A stretch of 64,000 nucleotides of DNA, from the NCBI RefSeq assembly GCF_029278605.1, contig NZ_CP119572.1, positions 124,001 through 188,000 of the forward strand, given 5' to 3'. A program made the position numbers and the translations under genes. Shown here piece by piece: positions 28,300 through 38,372 of this stretch (positions within the stretch are counted from its first letter, which is position 1; each line of letters opens with the position of its first letter). Under the pieces are notes generated by a model that worked only from the letters and a program-made list of their open reading frames with translations, was not told the DNA's origin and did no database searches. The stretch comes from Cupriavidus sp. WKF15 (GTDB lineage Bacteria > Pseudomonadota > Gammaproteobacteria > Burkholderiales > Burkholderiaceae).

Positions 28300-28325
28300 C
28301 TTGAAATTGCCGGGGCCGCCCCTAG
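28300..28325 (+). promoter_or_regulatory. Heat-shock sigma-32-like promoter of the DUF3567 gene
   Basis: CTTGAAA (28300-28306), a 12-base spacer, then CCCCTAG (28319-28325) fit the sigma-32 pattern CTTGAAA-N11-16-CCCCAT. Alternatively the same bases can be read as a sigma-70 promoter, TTGAAA-N16-TAGCTT. It is about 85 bp before the start codon. Confidence 0.4.
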
Positions 28326-28408
28326 CTTGGAGGTAACGACCCGGCGCCCCCCTCTCAACGCAACAATGAAAAGGCCGGCCGCCCAACCATGACGCCAGGA
28401 GGTGTGCC

Positions 28409-28666
28409 ATGCAAATGATCTACAACAGCGACAACTACTGCATCGTCGAATTCGGTGCGGATGTCGAGCAAGCGCCTCTCGAATTCGGCGGTTACGAAAT
28501 CGTCGACAAGAACATGAAGCGCGAGATTTTCCTCGGCGGCAAGCTGGCCGAGAATTTCCGCGCCGACGTGCAACGGTTGATTGAAAGCGAGCCGTCGGTG
28601 GAAGAGGTTGATGATTTCCTCGGGAAGTTCGATACGGTGATGACGCATCCGCTGGTGATGCATTGA
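28409..28666 (+). CDS. DUF3567 family protein
   Basis: 85-aa acidic cytoplasmic protein matching the DUF3567 family of betaproteobacteria: it starts MQMIYNSDNYCIVEF and contains YEIVDKNMKREIFLGG, FRADVQRL and a C-terminal FDTVMTHPLVMH. Function unknown. A strong ribosome site (AGGAGG) lies before the ATG. It is a single-gene unit with a candidate sigma-32-type promoter upstream and a strong terminator downstream, which suggests a stress role (inference). Confidence 0.88.
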   Translation: MQMIYNSDNYCIVEFGADVEQAPLEFGGYEIVDKNMKREIFLGGKLAENFRADVQRLIESEPSVEEVDDFLGKFDTVMTHPLVMH

Positions 28667-28699
28667 GTGTCTGCTCTTTCCGCTCTTCCTGGCATCTGG

Positions 28700-28732
28700 C
28701 AACGCCCGCGGTGACGCGGGCGTTGTTGTTTT
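28700..28732 (+). terminator. Rho-independent terminator after DUF3567 gene
   Basis: Perfect 11-bp stem (28700-28710 with 28715-28725, arm CAACGCCCGCG), GTGA loop, then a T-rich tail (TTGTTTT). Confidence 0.85.
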
Positions 28733-28742
28733 AGCCGTGGGA

Positions 28743-29135
28743 TCAATATTGCTCCCACGGCAATCCCTCGAATCTCCAGCCGTTCACCGTATTCCGATGC
28801 CGCTCGGAATCGAGATCGCCTTCGAATCCGTGCAGCACGTTGTACACGTTCGCGAACCCGGCGCCTTCCAGGGCCCGCGCCGCGGCCGTGGAGCGGTTGC
28901 CGCTGCGGCAGATCAGCAGCACGGGCCGCGCCGAGACGTGCCCCGCCAGCTTTTTCACGACCTGCACGAAATGGGGATTCACCTCCCAGTCCGGGCCGTC
29001 ATTCCACGGCACGTTGTGCGCGCTCTTGGGGTGGCCGACGAACAGGTACTCCATTTCGCTGCGGCAATCGATGAACAGTGTGTCGGGTGACTCCAGCAGC
29101 AGCTTCTGGGCGTCGGCGGGGCTGAGGTGTTCCAT
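28743..29135 (-). CDS. Rhodanese-like domain protein
   Basis: 130-aa single-domain rhodanese. The active-site loop is CRSGNRS in VLLICRSGNRSTAAARAL; the conserved aspartate in LFIDCRSEMEYLFVGHP and the C-terminal GFANVYNVLHGFEGD are present. Such proteins carry sulfane sulfur on the active cysteine. Start ATG at 29135 matches the family N terminus; the frame continues upstream without support. It is convergent with the DUF3567 gene and divergent from metH. Confidence 0.9.
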   Translation of the reverse strand: MEHLSPADAQKLLLESPDTLFIDCRSEMEYLFVGHPKSAHNVPWNDGPDWEVNPHFVQVVKKLAGHVSARPVLLICRSGNRSTAAARALEGAGFANVYNVLHGFEGDLDSERHRNTVNGWRFEGLPWEQY

Positions 29136-29249
29136 GGCAGGGCGGCGGAGCCGGCGGGAAGGTCGGCGATGGTGATCGTTACGCCTCTCAGTGTAGGCCC
29201 ACCGCCCATGCGCAGGCAACCTCGGGCACCCGCAAGGCCTTGATGCACC

Positions 29250-29258
29250 TGATAAAAT
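29250..29258 (+). promoter_or_regulatory. Extended -10 element before metH
   Basis: TG-A-TAAAAT at 29250-29258, within CACCTGATAAAAT. The same 13-mer occurs before argS (see 38202-38214). No good -35 is present, as expected for extended -10 promoters. Confidence 0.35.
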
Positions 29259-29300
29259 CGGCCTCTTGACGATTTGTCCCGCCTATTCACCGTCCCCGCC

Positions 29301-30356
29301 ATGAGTGCCCCTGACCAACCCACCTTGCGTCCCTATACCCGGGCTGCCAACCTGCCCCGGCTGCTGCGCGAGCGCATCCTGATCCTGGACGGCGCCATGG
29401 GCACCATGATCCAGCGCTACAAGCTCACCGAAGCCGACTATCGCGGCGAGCGGTTCGCGGAACACAAGGTGGACGTGAAGGGCAACAACGAACTGCTGCT
29501 GCTCACGCGCCCGCAGGTCATCAGCGAGATCCACGAGCAGTATCTCGCCGCCGGCGCGGACATCATCGAGACCAATACCTTCGGTGCCACCAGCGTGGCG
29601 CAGGAAGACTACAAGATGGCCGACCTCGCGTACGAAATGAACGTCGTGGCGGCCAGGCTCGCACGCGCGGCCTGCGACAAGTACAGCACGCCCGACAAGC
29701 CGCGCTTCGTCGCCGGCGCGTTCGGCCCGACGCCGAAGACCGCCAGCATCTCGCCCGACGTGAACGACCCGGGCGCGCGCAATATCACGTTCGAGGAGCT
29801 GCGCGCGTCGTACTACGAACAGGGCAAGGGGCTGCTCGAGGGCGGTGCCGATGTGTTCCTGGTCGAGACGATCTTCGATACGCTCAACGCCAAGGCCGCG
29901 CTGTTCGCGATCGACCAGCTGTTCGAGGACACCGGCGAGCGCCTGCCCGTGATGATCTCGGGCACCGTGACCGATGCCTCGGGCCGCATTCTCTCGGGCC
30001 AGACCGTGGAAGCATTCTGGAACAGCCTGCGCCACGTGAAGCCTGTGACCTTCGGCCTGAACTGCGCGCTGGGCGCGACGCTGATGCGTCCGTACATCGC
30101 CGAACTGGCGAAGGTGTGCGACGTGGCGATTTCCTGCTACCCGAACGCCGGCTTGCCCAATCCGATGAGCGAGACCGGCTTCGATGAAACGCCGGAAGTC
30201 ACCTCGTCGCTGGTGGAGGAATTCGCCGCGTCCGGCCTGGTGAACCTGGTGGGCGGCTGCTGCGGCACCACGCCCGAACATATTGCCGCGATCGCCCAGC
30301 GCGTGGCCAACAAGAGCCCGCGCACCTGGCCGGGCCAGTACAGCGAAGCCGCCTGA
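29301..30356 (+). CDS. metH: Methionine synthase, homocysteine-binding subunit (split MetH)
   Basis: 351-aa protein equal to the homocysteine S-methyltransferase module of cobalamin-dependent MetH. Its signatures are [15 protein letters not shown] near the start, [13 protein letters not shown], the zinc-ligand cysteine in [11 protein letters not shown] and the Cys pair in [12 protein letters not shown]. It ends right after this module. The folate, B12 and reactivation modules are encoded by the next gene, 17 bp downstream in another frame, so methionine synthase here is a two-protein enzyme. Start ATG at 29301 chosen to give the family N terminus. Confidence 0.94.
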   Translation: MSAPDQPTLRPYTRAANLPRLLRERILILDGAMGTMIQRYKLTEADYRGERFAEHKVDVKGNNELLLLTRPQVISEIHEQYLAAGADIIETNTFGATSVAQEDYKMADLAYEMNVVAARLARAACDKYSTPDKPRFVAGAFGPTPKTASISPDVNDPGARNITFEELRASYYEQGKGLLEGGADVFLVETIFDTLNAKAALFAIDQLFEDTGERLPVMISGTVTDASGRILSGQTVEAFWNSLRHVKPVTFGLNCALGATLMRPYIAELAKVCDVAISCYPNAGLPNPMSETGFDETPEVTSSLVEEFAASGLVNLVGGCCGTTPEHIAAIAQRVANKSPRTWPGQYSEAA

Positions 30357-30373
30357 GCCAGCGAGACAAGAAC

Positions 30374-33121
<2,748 letters not shown>

Positions 33122-33311
33122 CTGCATGCGTCGCCAGGGCGCCGCGATCGCGCGGCGCCCGCGTGGCGCAGGTCCTTGATGCGGCAGGAAATCCGCCTTG
33201 CATCGCAGCATGGAGGGGGCGCAAGCGCTGTTCGCGTCGCTTCACAACTCCTTACACTGCATTGCAATCGCTCACAGACCGGGGGCGGACGCGCCCCTAG
33301 ACTGGCTCCAA

Positions 33312-33323
33312 GTTCACGTGAAC
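33312..33323. promoter_or_regulatory. 12-bp perfect palindrome before small exported-protein gene
   Basis: GTTCACGTGAAC at 33312-33323, 59 bp before the next start codon. It is preceded by GCGCCCCTAGACTGG, which resembles the CGCCCCTAG stretch in the DUF3567 promoter. The 261-bp gap holds no gene. Candidate regulator-binding site. Confidence 0.35.
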
Positions 33324-33382
33324 AACAGCGTGGATGCCGCAGCGAATGTTTCGCCGCGGATCACCCTGAAAGGAGCCTTTCC

Positions 33383-33742
33383 ATGAAGAAACTGCTGATC
33401 TCCCTGTCCGCCCTGTCGATCGCTGCTGCTTCGTCGCTGGCCATGGCGCAAGGCACTGGCACCACCACGGGCAACCCCGGGGTCAGGGCCGACGTCGGCG
33501 CCGCAGTGAACACGCCGGCTCCGGCTGCAGGCGGCGCGCAAGCAGGTGTGGGCGCATCGACTTCGCTGGACAAGGGCGCGGCGGCCACCTCGGCCACCTC
33601 GGCCGACATGGGTGGTGCCGCCAGTGCCGATGCCGGCACCAAGGCCAAGAGCAAGCACAGCGCGAAGTCGCACAAGAAGGACAAGGCCGACGCCAGCCTG
33701 GGCGCCAGCGCGGGTGCCGAAGCGGGCGCCAAGGCCCAGTAA
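33383..33742 (+). CDS. Small exported Ala/Gly/Lys-rich protein of unknown function
   Basis: 119 aa with a clear Sec signal peptide (MKKLLISLSALSIAAASSLAMA, cleavage after AMA near residue 22; quoted only as the leader start MKKLLISLSALS). The mature part is low-complexity: Gly/Ala/Thr-rich, then a Lys/Ser/His patch (KAKSKHSAKSHKKDK) and an Ala/Gly tail. No domain recognised; it looks intrinsically disordered and basic near the C terminus. AGGAG precedes the ATG. It has its own palindrome-containing upstream region and a strong terminator, so it is an independent unit, perhaps abundant under some stress. Confidence 0.75.
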   Translation: MKKLLISLSALSIAAASSLAMAQGTGTTTGNPGVRADVGAAVNTPAPAAGGAQAGVGASTSLDKGAAATSATSADMGGAASADAGTKAKSKHSAKSHKKDKADASLGASAGAEAGAKAQ

Positions 33743-33795
33743 GCCGGGCCGGCCGCATCTGGCCCGACGGGGCCGATGCGGCCTGATGCAATGCA

Positions 33796-33836
33796 GCAAA
33801 GCGGGACGGACCTCCAGCCGTCCCGCTTTGCTTTTG
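33796..33836 (+). terminator. Rho-independent terminator after small exported-protein gene
   Basis: Perfect 14-bp stem (33796-33809 with 33818-33831, arm GCAAAGCGGGACGG), 8-base loop, then TTTT. The rest of the 304-bp gap up to the response regulator gene contains no other clear gene. Confidence 0.92.
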
Positions 33837-34046
33837 TGCTATCGGCTGTCCATGCGGCGCGGCAGTAGCGCTATCTGTGCCGCACTTGTCCCTTCCTCTC
33901 TCTCGTGCCGGTGTCTTTTGCGCCGGCGCATCAATGTCAGCCTGACACCGACAGTCCGCGGCCGCTTGCGGCACTACAATGCAAACACAGCAAGCGGTTC
34001 CGCCTGCACCCGAGTTGACTGGGCGAAAGCCCTACCAGTGGAGCCC

Positions 34047-34682
34047 ATGATGATCCGCGTCCTGATCGCCGATGATCACGAGATTGTTCGCGCAGGGCTG
34101 CGCCAGTTTCTTGCTGATGAGCCTGATATCCAGGTCACCGGCGAGGCCGGCAGTGGCGACGAAGTCATGGCGCAATTGCGCGACGGCGAGTTCGACGTGC
34201 TGGTCCTCGACATTTCGATGCCCGAACGCAACGGCATCGATGTGCTCAAGCTGATCCGCCAGCGCAAGCCGGACCTGCCTGTGCTGATCCTCTCGACCTA
34301 TCCCGAAGACCAGTACGCAATCAACCTGATTCGCGCGGGGGCTTCGGGCTACCTCACCAAGGAAAGCGATCCGGACGACCTGGTCAAGGCCATCCGCACC
34401 GTGGCCCAGGGCCGCCGCTATGTCAGCGCGGCCGTGGCGGACTTGCTGATCGGCGGGCTCGACAAGCCGACCGAGCAGCCGGTGCACCAGATGCTGTCGG
34501 AGCGTGAATTCCAGATCTTCTGCAAGTTGTCGCGCGGCCAGTCGGTCTCGGTGATCGCGGATGAGCTTTTCCTGAGCGTGAAGACCGTCAGCACCTACCG
34601 TTCGCGCATTCTGGAGAAAATGGGCATGAAGACCAATGCCGACCTGACCTACTACGCCATCAAGAACGGCCTGGTCGAATGA
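34047..34682 (+). CDS. NarL/FixJ-family response regulator
   Basis: 211-aa two-component regulator. Receiver domain (about residues 3-118) with acidic pair D9/D10, phospho-acceptor D55 (VLVLDISMPERNG) and conserved Lys (SGYLTKES). The C-terminal LuxR-type HTH (about 145-205) is complete: LSEREFQIFCKLSRGQSVS, LFLSVKTVSTYRSRILEKM. Two tandem ATGs occur; the second (34050) has better spacing to GGAG. The matching histidine kinase is probably the convergent CHASE3 kinase 500 bp downstream, whose HisKA_3 type fits NarL-family partners. Confidence 0.92.
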   Translation: MMIRVLIADDHEIVRAGLRQFLADEPDIQVTGEAGSGDEVMAQLRDGEFDVLVLDISMPERNGIDVLKLIRQRKPDLPVLILSTYPEDQYAINLIRAGASGYLTKESDPDDLVKAIRTVAQGRRYVSAAVADLLIGGLDKPTEQPVHQMLSEREFQIFCKLSRGQSVSVIADELFLSVKTVSTYRSRILEKMGMKTNADLTYYAIKNGLVE

Positions 34683-34751
34683 CGGACAGGCGAACCCGCT
34701 GCGCAGACCGCATGGCGGGCCGGCTGCAACCACCCCACTGAACGTAGAAGA

Positions 34752-35162
34752 ATGTCGGAGCAGGCTTCGAACTCCCCCCACCGGGCACTGCGCGTTCTGC
34801 TGATCGAGGATTCGGCAGTGCTGCGGGGCATGCTCCTCGAATACCTGAGCGACTTCCCGTATGTGCGCAGCGTCGACTGGGCCGATACCGAGGCCATGGC
34901 GCTGCGCATGGTGAGCGGCGACATGCCCTATGACGTGGTGATCGTCGACCTGCAGCTGCGCCAGGGCAACGGCATCAACGTGCTGCGCGCGATGCAGCGC
35001 GAAGGCTTGCCGGGCCTGCGCATCGTTTATACCAACCACGCGCAGGTGTCGATGTACCGCAGCCAGTGCGCCGACGCCGGGGCCGACTACTTCTTCGACA
35101 AGTCGCTGGAGCTCGAACAGGTGTTCCGCGTCATCGAGGAACGCGCGGCCGCCGGTTCCTGA
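34752..35162 (+). CDS. Receiver-only response regulator
   Basis: 136-aa protein consisting of a single receiver domain: acidic pocket LLIEDSAVLRGM (E19/D20), phospho-acceptor D66 (VIVDLQLRQGNG), switch Thr in IVYTNHAQ, and conserved Lys in DYFFDKSLE. No output domain follows. It lies 69 bp after the NarL-type regulator and converges with the histidine kinase, so it may be a phosphate sink, a shuttle, or a protein-protein regulator for that system. Confidence 0.88.
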   Translation: MSEQASNSPHRALRVLLIEDSAVLRGMLLEYLSDFPYVRSVDWADTEAMALRMVSGDMPYDVVIVDLQLRQGNGINVLRAMQREGLPGLRIVYTNHAQVSMYRSQCADAGADYFFDKSLELEQVFRVIEERAAAGS

Positions 35163-35189
35163 CCCTTTTCCTCTATTCTGCCTTTTCCT

Positions 35190-36596
35190 CTATTCCGGCT
35201 GGACTTCGGCCGGTTCTTCCGCAGATGCCAGGATCGACGCGGCGAGCGGCACCTCGACGCGGATGCTCACCCCGGTGTTGGGCGAGGACACGATCTCCAT
35301 GCTGCCGCCAAGCGCCGTCACGCGCTGTTCCATGCCCAGCAGGCCATGGTGGCCGGCGGTGCTGCCGGCATCGAAATCAGGCGGCAGGCCCTTGCCGTCG
35401 TCGTGGATCGTCAGCGTGAGCTGCTCGTCCGTGCAGCCCAGCGACAGGCGGATATGGGTCGCCTGCGAATACTTGCTGGCGTTGGTGAGGGATTCCTGGG
35501 CGATGCGATAGAGCGCAATCGCGGCGGCGTCGCTCAGGCGCGGCAGGTCTTCCGGCACGTCGACTTCGGACTCCCAGTGATTGCGCCCCGCGACGTCCTC
35601 GACGAGCTGGCACAACGCGGCCCGCAGGCCGAGATTGAGCAGCACGGTGGGGCGCAGGTCTTCGATCAGGCGGCGCTTGATCTGGATGCCCTGGTCCACG
35701 TGGAGCATGACCCGCGTCAGCTTGTCCGCGGCTTCCGGCTGGCTTTCCTGCACGCGCCGGCGGACCCAGTGCAGGTCCAGCTTGATCGCGGTGAGGATGG
35801 CGCCGAGCTCGTCGTGCAGTTCGCGCGCGAGGCGGGTCTTCTCGTCTTCCGTCACGCGTTGCAGGTGGCCCGCGAGCGCCGATAGCTGGCGCGTGCGCGC
35901 GCGCACCTTGCGGTCCAGCCGGACGCCTTCCTCCTCGGCCTGCGCGCGTCCTGCTTCGGACAAGGTCAGGCGTTTGGCATGGCCCAGGCCAACGGCGATC
36001 AGTAACACGATATTGATGGCGGTCAGCAGGGCGATGCCGTAACGCGACAATTGCACATCGCGCTCGGCGCCCTCCAGCCGATGCGCGACGGTTTCGGCTT
36101 CGCGCGCCTGCAGCGCGTCCAGGCCGCGGCGCGCGTTGTCCATGGTCTGCTTGCCATAGTCGGTGCGCACCAGGTCCAGCGCCACCGCCAGGTCGCGCTT
36201 GCCGTATAGCAGCGTCAGCGCCATTTCATTGAGCTTGCTGCTGATCTGCTTGGAGGTCTCGCCGAACAGCTTGAGACCTTCGGCATCGTTGGCGTAGTCC
36301 GCGCGGATGCGCGCCATCAAGTCGTTGATGCGCGGCAGCGCCTGGTAGTAGGGCTCCAGATAGCTGTCCTTGCCGGTCAGCAGGAAGCCGCGTTCGCCGG
36401 CCTCGGCATTGACCAGCTCGCCGTTGAGCGCGGCCAGCTGCGTCTGCACGCGCTGTGAGCGGATGACATCGTTGTAGCTCTCGCGCAGGCGGATATTGCC
36501 GGTCTCGGAGGCGACCAGTACCGCCAGGGTCAGCAGGATGCCGCCAGCGAGCAGCAGGGTATGGGGCAGGAAAGACTGCTTGAACTGCTTGAACAT
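35190..36596 (-). CDS. Sensor histidine kinase with CHASE3 domain
   Basis: 468-aa membrane kinase. Two transmembrane helices (about 12-30 and 186-206) enclose a periplasmic CHASE3 domain (about 35-180, with AEAGERGFLLTGKDSYL). After a coiled-coil linker comes the HisKA_3 dimerisation domain with ARELHDELGAIL (phospho-His261) and an HATPase_c domain (RIAQESLTNASKYSQAT, DDGKGLPPDF, GHHGLLGMEQRV). This NarX-like catalytic type normally pairs with NarL/LuxR regulators, such as the one at 34047. Its stop lies 27 bp from that of the receiver-only gene, on the opposite strand. Confidence 0.92.
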   Translation of the reverse strand: MFKQFKQSFLPHTLLLAGGILLTLAVLVASETGNIRLRESYNDVIRSQRVQTQLAALNGELVNAEAGERGFLLTGKDSYLEPYYQALPRINDLMARIRADYANDAEGLKLFGETSKQISSKLNEMALTLLYGKRDLAVALDLVRTDYGKQTMDNARRGLDALQAREAETVAHRLEGAERDVQLSRYGIALLTAINIVLLIAVGLGHAKRLTLSEAGRAQAEEEGVRLDRKVRARTRQLSALAGHLQRVTEDEKTRLARELHDELGAILTAIKLDLHWVRRRVQESQPEAADKLTRVMLHVDQGIQIKRRLIEDLRPTVLLNLGLRAALCQLVEDVAGRNHWESEVDVPEDLPRLSDAAAIALYRIAQESLTNASKYSQATHIRLSLGCTDEQLTLTIHDDGKGLPPDFDAGSTAGHHGLLGMEQRVTALGGSMEIVSSPNTGVSIRVEVPLAASILASAEEPAEVQPE

Positions 36597-36632
36597 GAGG
36601 CAATTCCTCGGTGAGGCGCTTGCCGCCGGGGT

Positions 36633-36684
36633 GTGGTCATGGGATCACATCCCAGGGGTGGGGTCAACCAGCAATTGTGACCAC
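36633..36684. promoter_or_regulatory. Nested inverted repeats before the histidine kinase
   Basis: Outer GTGGTCA/TGACCAC (36635-36641 region and 36678-36684) encloses TGGGAT-CAC-ATCCCA (36640-36654). On the minus strand a TTGACC hexamer (near 36662-36667) could be a -35 for the kinase gene. Outer-arm coordinates are within a base or two. The rest of the 297-bp gap shows no gene. Confidence 0.35.
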
Positions 36685-36893
36685 GGCCACGTCGCGCAGG
36701 GCGGTCGTGATGCGCGCGTGCCGCCGCCGGACGGCACTGTAGGACTCGGCTGACAGCGGAATCGGCCCGCTGTCGGTGTCTGTGCCGGGGACGGCTTCCT
36801 ACGATGAGGCTATGAGCTTGTCCGTCACCGCGCAAGCCCTAACCGGCGACCTGTCCGTCAGGCGGGCAGGCGCCACCATCGGGAGTTCCAGTC

Positions 36894-37058
36894 ATGCTGC
36901 AATATGCACTCGTCTTTTTCGTTATTGCGCTGATCGCCGCGGTTTTCGGTTTTGGCGGTATTGCTGCCGGCGCCGTAGAGATTGCAAAGATCCTGTTCTT
37001 CATCTTCCTGATCGTGGCACTGGTCGCGGCCGTCATGGGTCTGGTCCGCAGACGGTGA
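36894..37058 (+). CDS. DUF1328 family small membrane protein
   Basis: A 54-aa gene: [20 protein letters not shown] is followed by [19 protein letters not shown] and ends LVRRR. Two hydrophobic helices separated by GGIAAGA are the DUF1328 (YtjA-like) pattern, a family of about 55 aa often in stress-induced small-gene groups. GGGAG lies about 9 bases before the ATG. It precedes the DUF883 gene by 42 bp, and both are probably one unit of envelope-stress proteins. Confidence 0.88.
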   Translation: MLQYALVFFVIALIAAVFGFGGIAAGAVEIAKILFFIFLIVALVAAVMGLVRRR

Positions 37059-37100
37059 CGCGCATCCGCGCCCCCTAACTGTGCCCTGAGGAGTAGTCCT

Positions 37101-37517
37101 ATGCTGACGCAGAACCCGAATGTCCGGAAGGAAATCAACCACCTTGCCGACAGCGCAGACAGCACCATTCGCCGGATCCGGCACGCGGCGCGCGACACGC
37201 GCGAAGCGGCAGGACCGATCTCGGACGAGGTGAGATCCCTGATCGCCCAGCTTCAGCACACCATCGAGGTGCTGGCGAGCGAAGGATCGGAGCAGAGCCT
37301 GAACGCCGGGCGCCGCCTGCGCGAACGTGCCGCCGAGATGACCGACCGCCTGCGTGCGCAGGCCGGAGACAGCGTCACCCACGTGCGCGAACGCATGGAC
37401 GGAGCGGTGGTGCAGGCGCAGCAGCGGGTGGCCGAATCCCCGCTCAAGTCAGTGGGGCTGGCGGCCGCGATCGGTGCGCTGATCGGCTTGTTGCTGGCGA
37501 CTCGTCACCGGGAGTAG
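37101..37517 (+). CDS. DUF883 (ElaB/YqjD-like) family protein
   Basis: 138-aa protein: a long amphipathic helical region (residues about 8-105, with many charged residues) and a single C-terminal hydrophobic anchor (SVGLAAAIGALIGLLLATR). This matches ElaB/YqjD/YgaM proteins, which are tail-anchored in the inner membrane, bind ribosomes, and rise in stationary phase in E. coli. Its partner here is the DUF1328 gene just upstream. TGAGGAG lies before the ATG. Confidence 0.88.
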   Translation: MLTQNPNVRKEINHLADSADSTIRRIRHAARDTREAAGPISDEVRSLIAQLQHTIEVLASEGSEQSLNAGRRLRERAAEMTDRLRAQAGDSVTHVRERMDGAVVQAQQRVAESPLKSVGLAAAIGALIGLLLATRHRE

Positions 37518-37651
37518 CACGCTGCGGCCGTCCGCGGGCAGGTGCGACGGCCACGGTAACATTCCCCCCTTGTCCGGATGGCATTCACGTTCCGGAAGCC
37601 TGGCTCCGCTGTGGCGGTGTCGGGCATTTTTTTTTGGTTGTTTGGTGGAAT

Positions 37652-37677
37652 GGGTAATGATGAGGTTGTCATTACCC
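37652..37677. repeat. Inverted repeat beside T-run and CAGCGAAGAACC string
   Basis: Perfect 9-bp arms GGGTAATGA (37652-37660) and TCATTACCC (37669-37677). A run of nine or more T lies upstream (37627-37635), and downstream comes CCCCGCATTCAGCGAAGAACC (37680-37700, 21 bases; key part CAGCGAAGAACC), which is shared with 18801-18812. The 260-bp gap holds no gene. Not a clean terminator for either neighbour. Confidence 0.4.
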
Positions 37678-37777
37678 CTTCCCCGCATTCAGCGAAGAAC
37701 CTTTTTTTGGCCTTTTGCCGAGAAAAGAAGATTGCCTAGAAGCCCGCTCAGGCGCGTCCTCGGTCGCCAGAATCCGA

Positions 37778-38098
37778 TCACACGCCCCATAACACATCGA
37801 CCCCTTCACGCTGCGAGGCCCGCAGCATGTCAAGGAACGGATAGGCGCGCTGCCCGAGGTGCAGCGGTTCCTCCTCGTCGTCTTCATGCTTGCCGTCGCT
37901 GACCGAGGTTTCGGCGGGGTGGTTGCGCTTGGCATCGCTGACGGCGGCTTCGAGCTTGTGGATCGCGCGAGGCAGCTCTTCCACGGTGATCACCCCCCGC
38001 TCTCCGAGATGCTTGCCGATGATGCCCAGAAGCGTCACGGCCAGATCTCTCATCATGATCAGGTCCTGCGCGGCGTGGGATTTGAAGGTGATCAGCAT
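37778..38098 (-). CDS. DUF1840 family protein
   Basis: 106-aa cytoplasmic protein that starts MLITFKSHAAQDLIMMRDLA, a recognisable DUF1840 N terminus, and ends with YPFLDMLRASQREGVDVLWGV. Function unknown. AGGA lies 9 bases before the ATG; the longer upstream frame is unsupported. Acidic stretch (EDDEEEP) in the middle. Divergent from argS with a 274-bp gap that contains an extended -10 element for argS but no gene. Confidence 0.88.
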   Translation of the reverse strand: MLITFKSHAAQDLIMMRDLAVTLLGIIGKHLGERGVITVEELPRAIHKLEAAVSDAKRNHPAETSVSDGKHEDDEEEPLHLGQRAYPFLDMLRASQREGVDVLWGV

Positions 38099-38201
38099 GA
38101 TGTTGTTTCCTTTTACGGACATGCGGAACGCGGGCCCCCGGGGGCGGGAGCGGCCGCGCGGATTGTGGCTCTTGCGAGCCGCGCGCATGATGTCAGCATA
38201 G

Positions 38202-38214
38202 CACCTGATAAAAT
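38202..38214 (+). promoter_or_regulatory. Extended -10 element before argS
   Basis: TG-A-TAAAAT at 38206-38214, in the 13-mer CACCTGATAAAAT that is also found before metH. It would give a leader of about 155 bases. Confidence 0.35.
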
Positions 38215-38372
38215 TCCGCGTTTCCGAATTCCATTGCCGGTCACGCGGCGCGGCGTTCACATGCGCGCCACTTCGCGGCGCCTTGCCCGTGGCTTTCCGC
38301 CGGCATTGCCGGCTGTCACCCGGGCGCGCCGCGCCGCCTGCCGGACTACTGCCCACCAGGGCTTCGACATCC

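Noticed and set aside
30357..30373. metH split as a pseudogene or frameshift
   Set aside because: Both parts end and start at natural domain borders, have intact catalytic residues, and the second has its own start; the two-gene form is known in betaproteobacteria.
33546..34046. Upstream extension of the NarL-type regulator frame
   Set aside because: The extra 167 residues are Arg/Pro/Ser-rich read-through of the small exported-protein gene and its terminator; the receiver domain begins at the ATG pair with a GGAG site.
37627..37640. T run as a terminator for the DUF883 gene
   Set aside because: No convincing stem immediately precedes the T run; only weak short pairings are possible.
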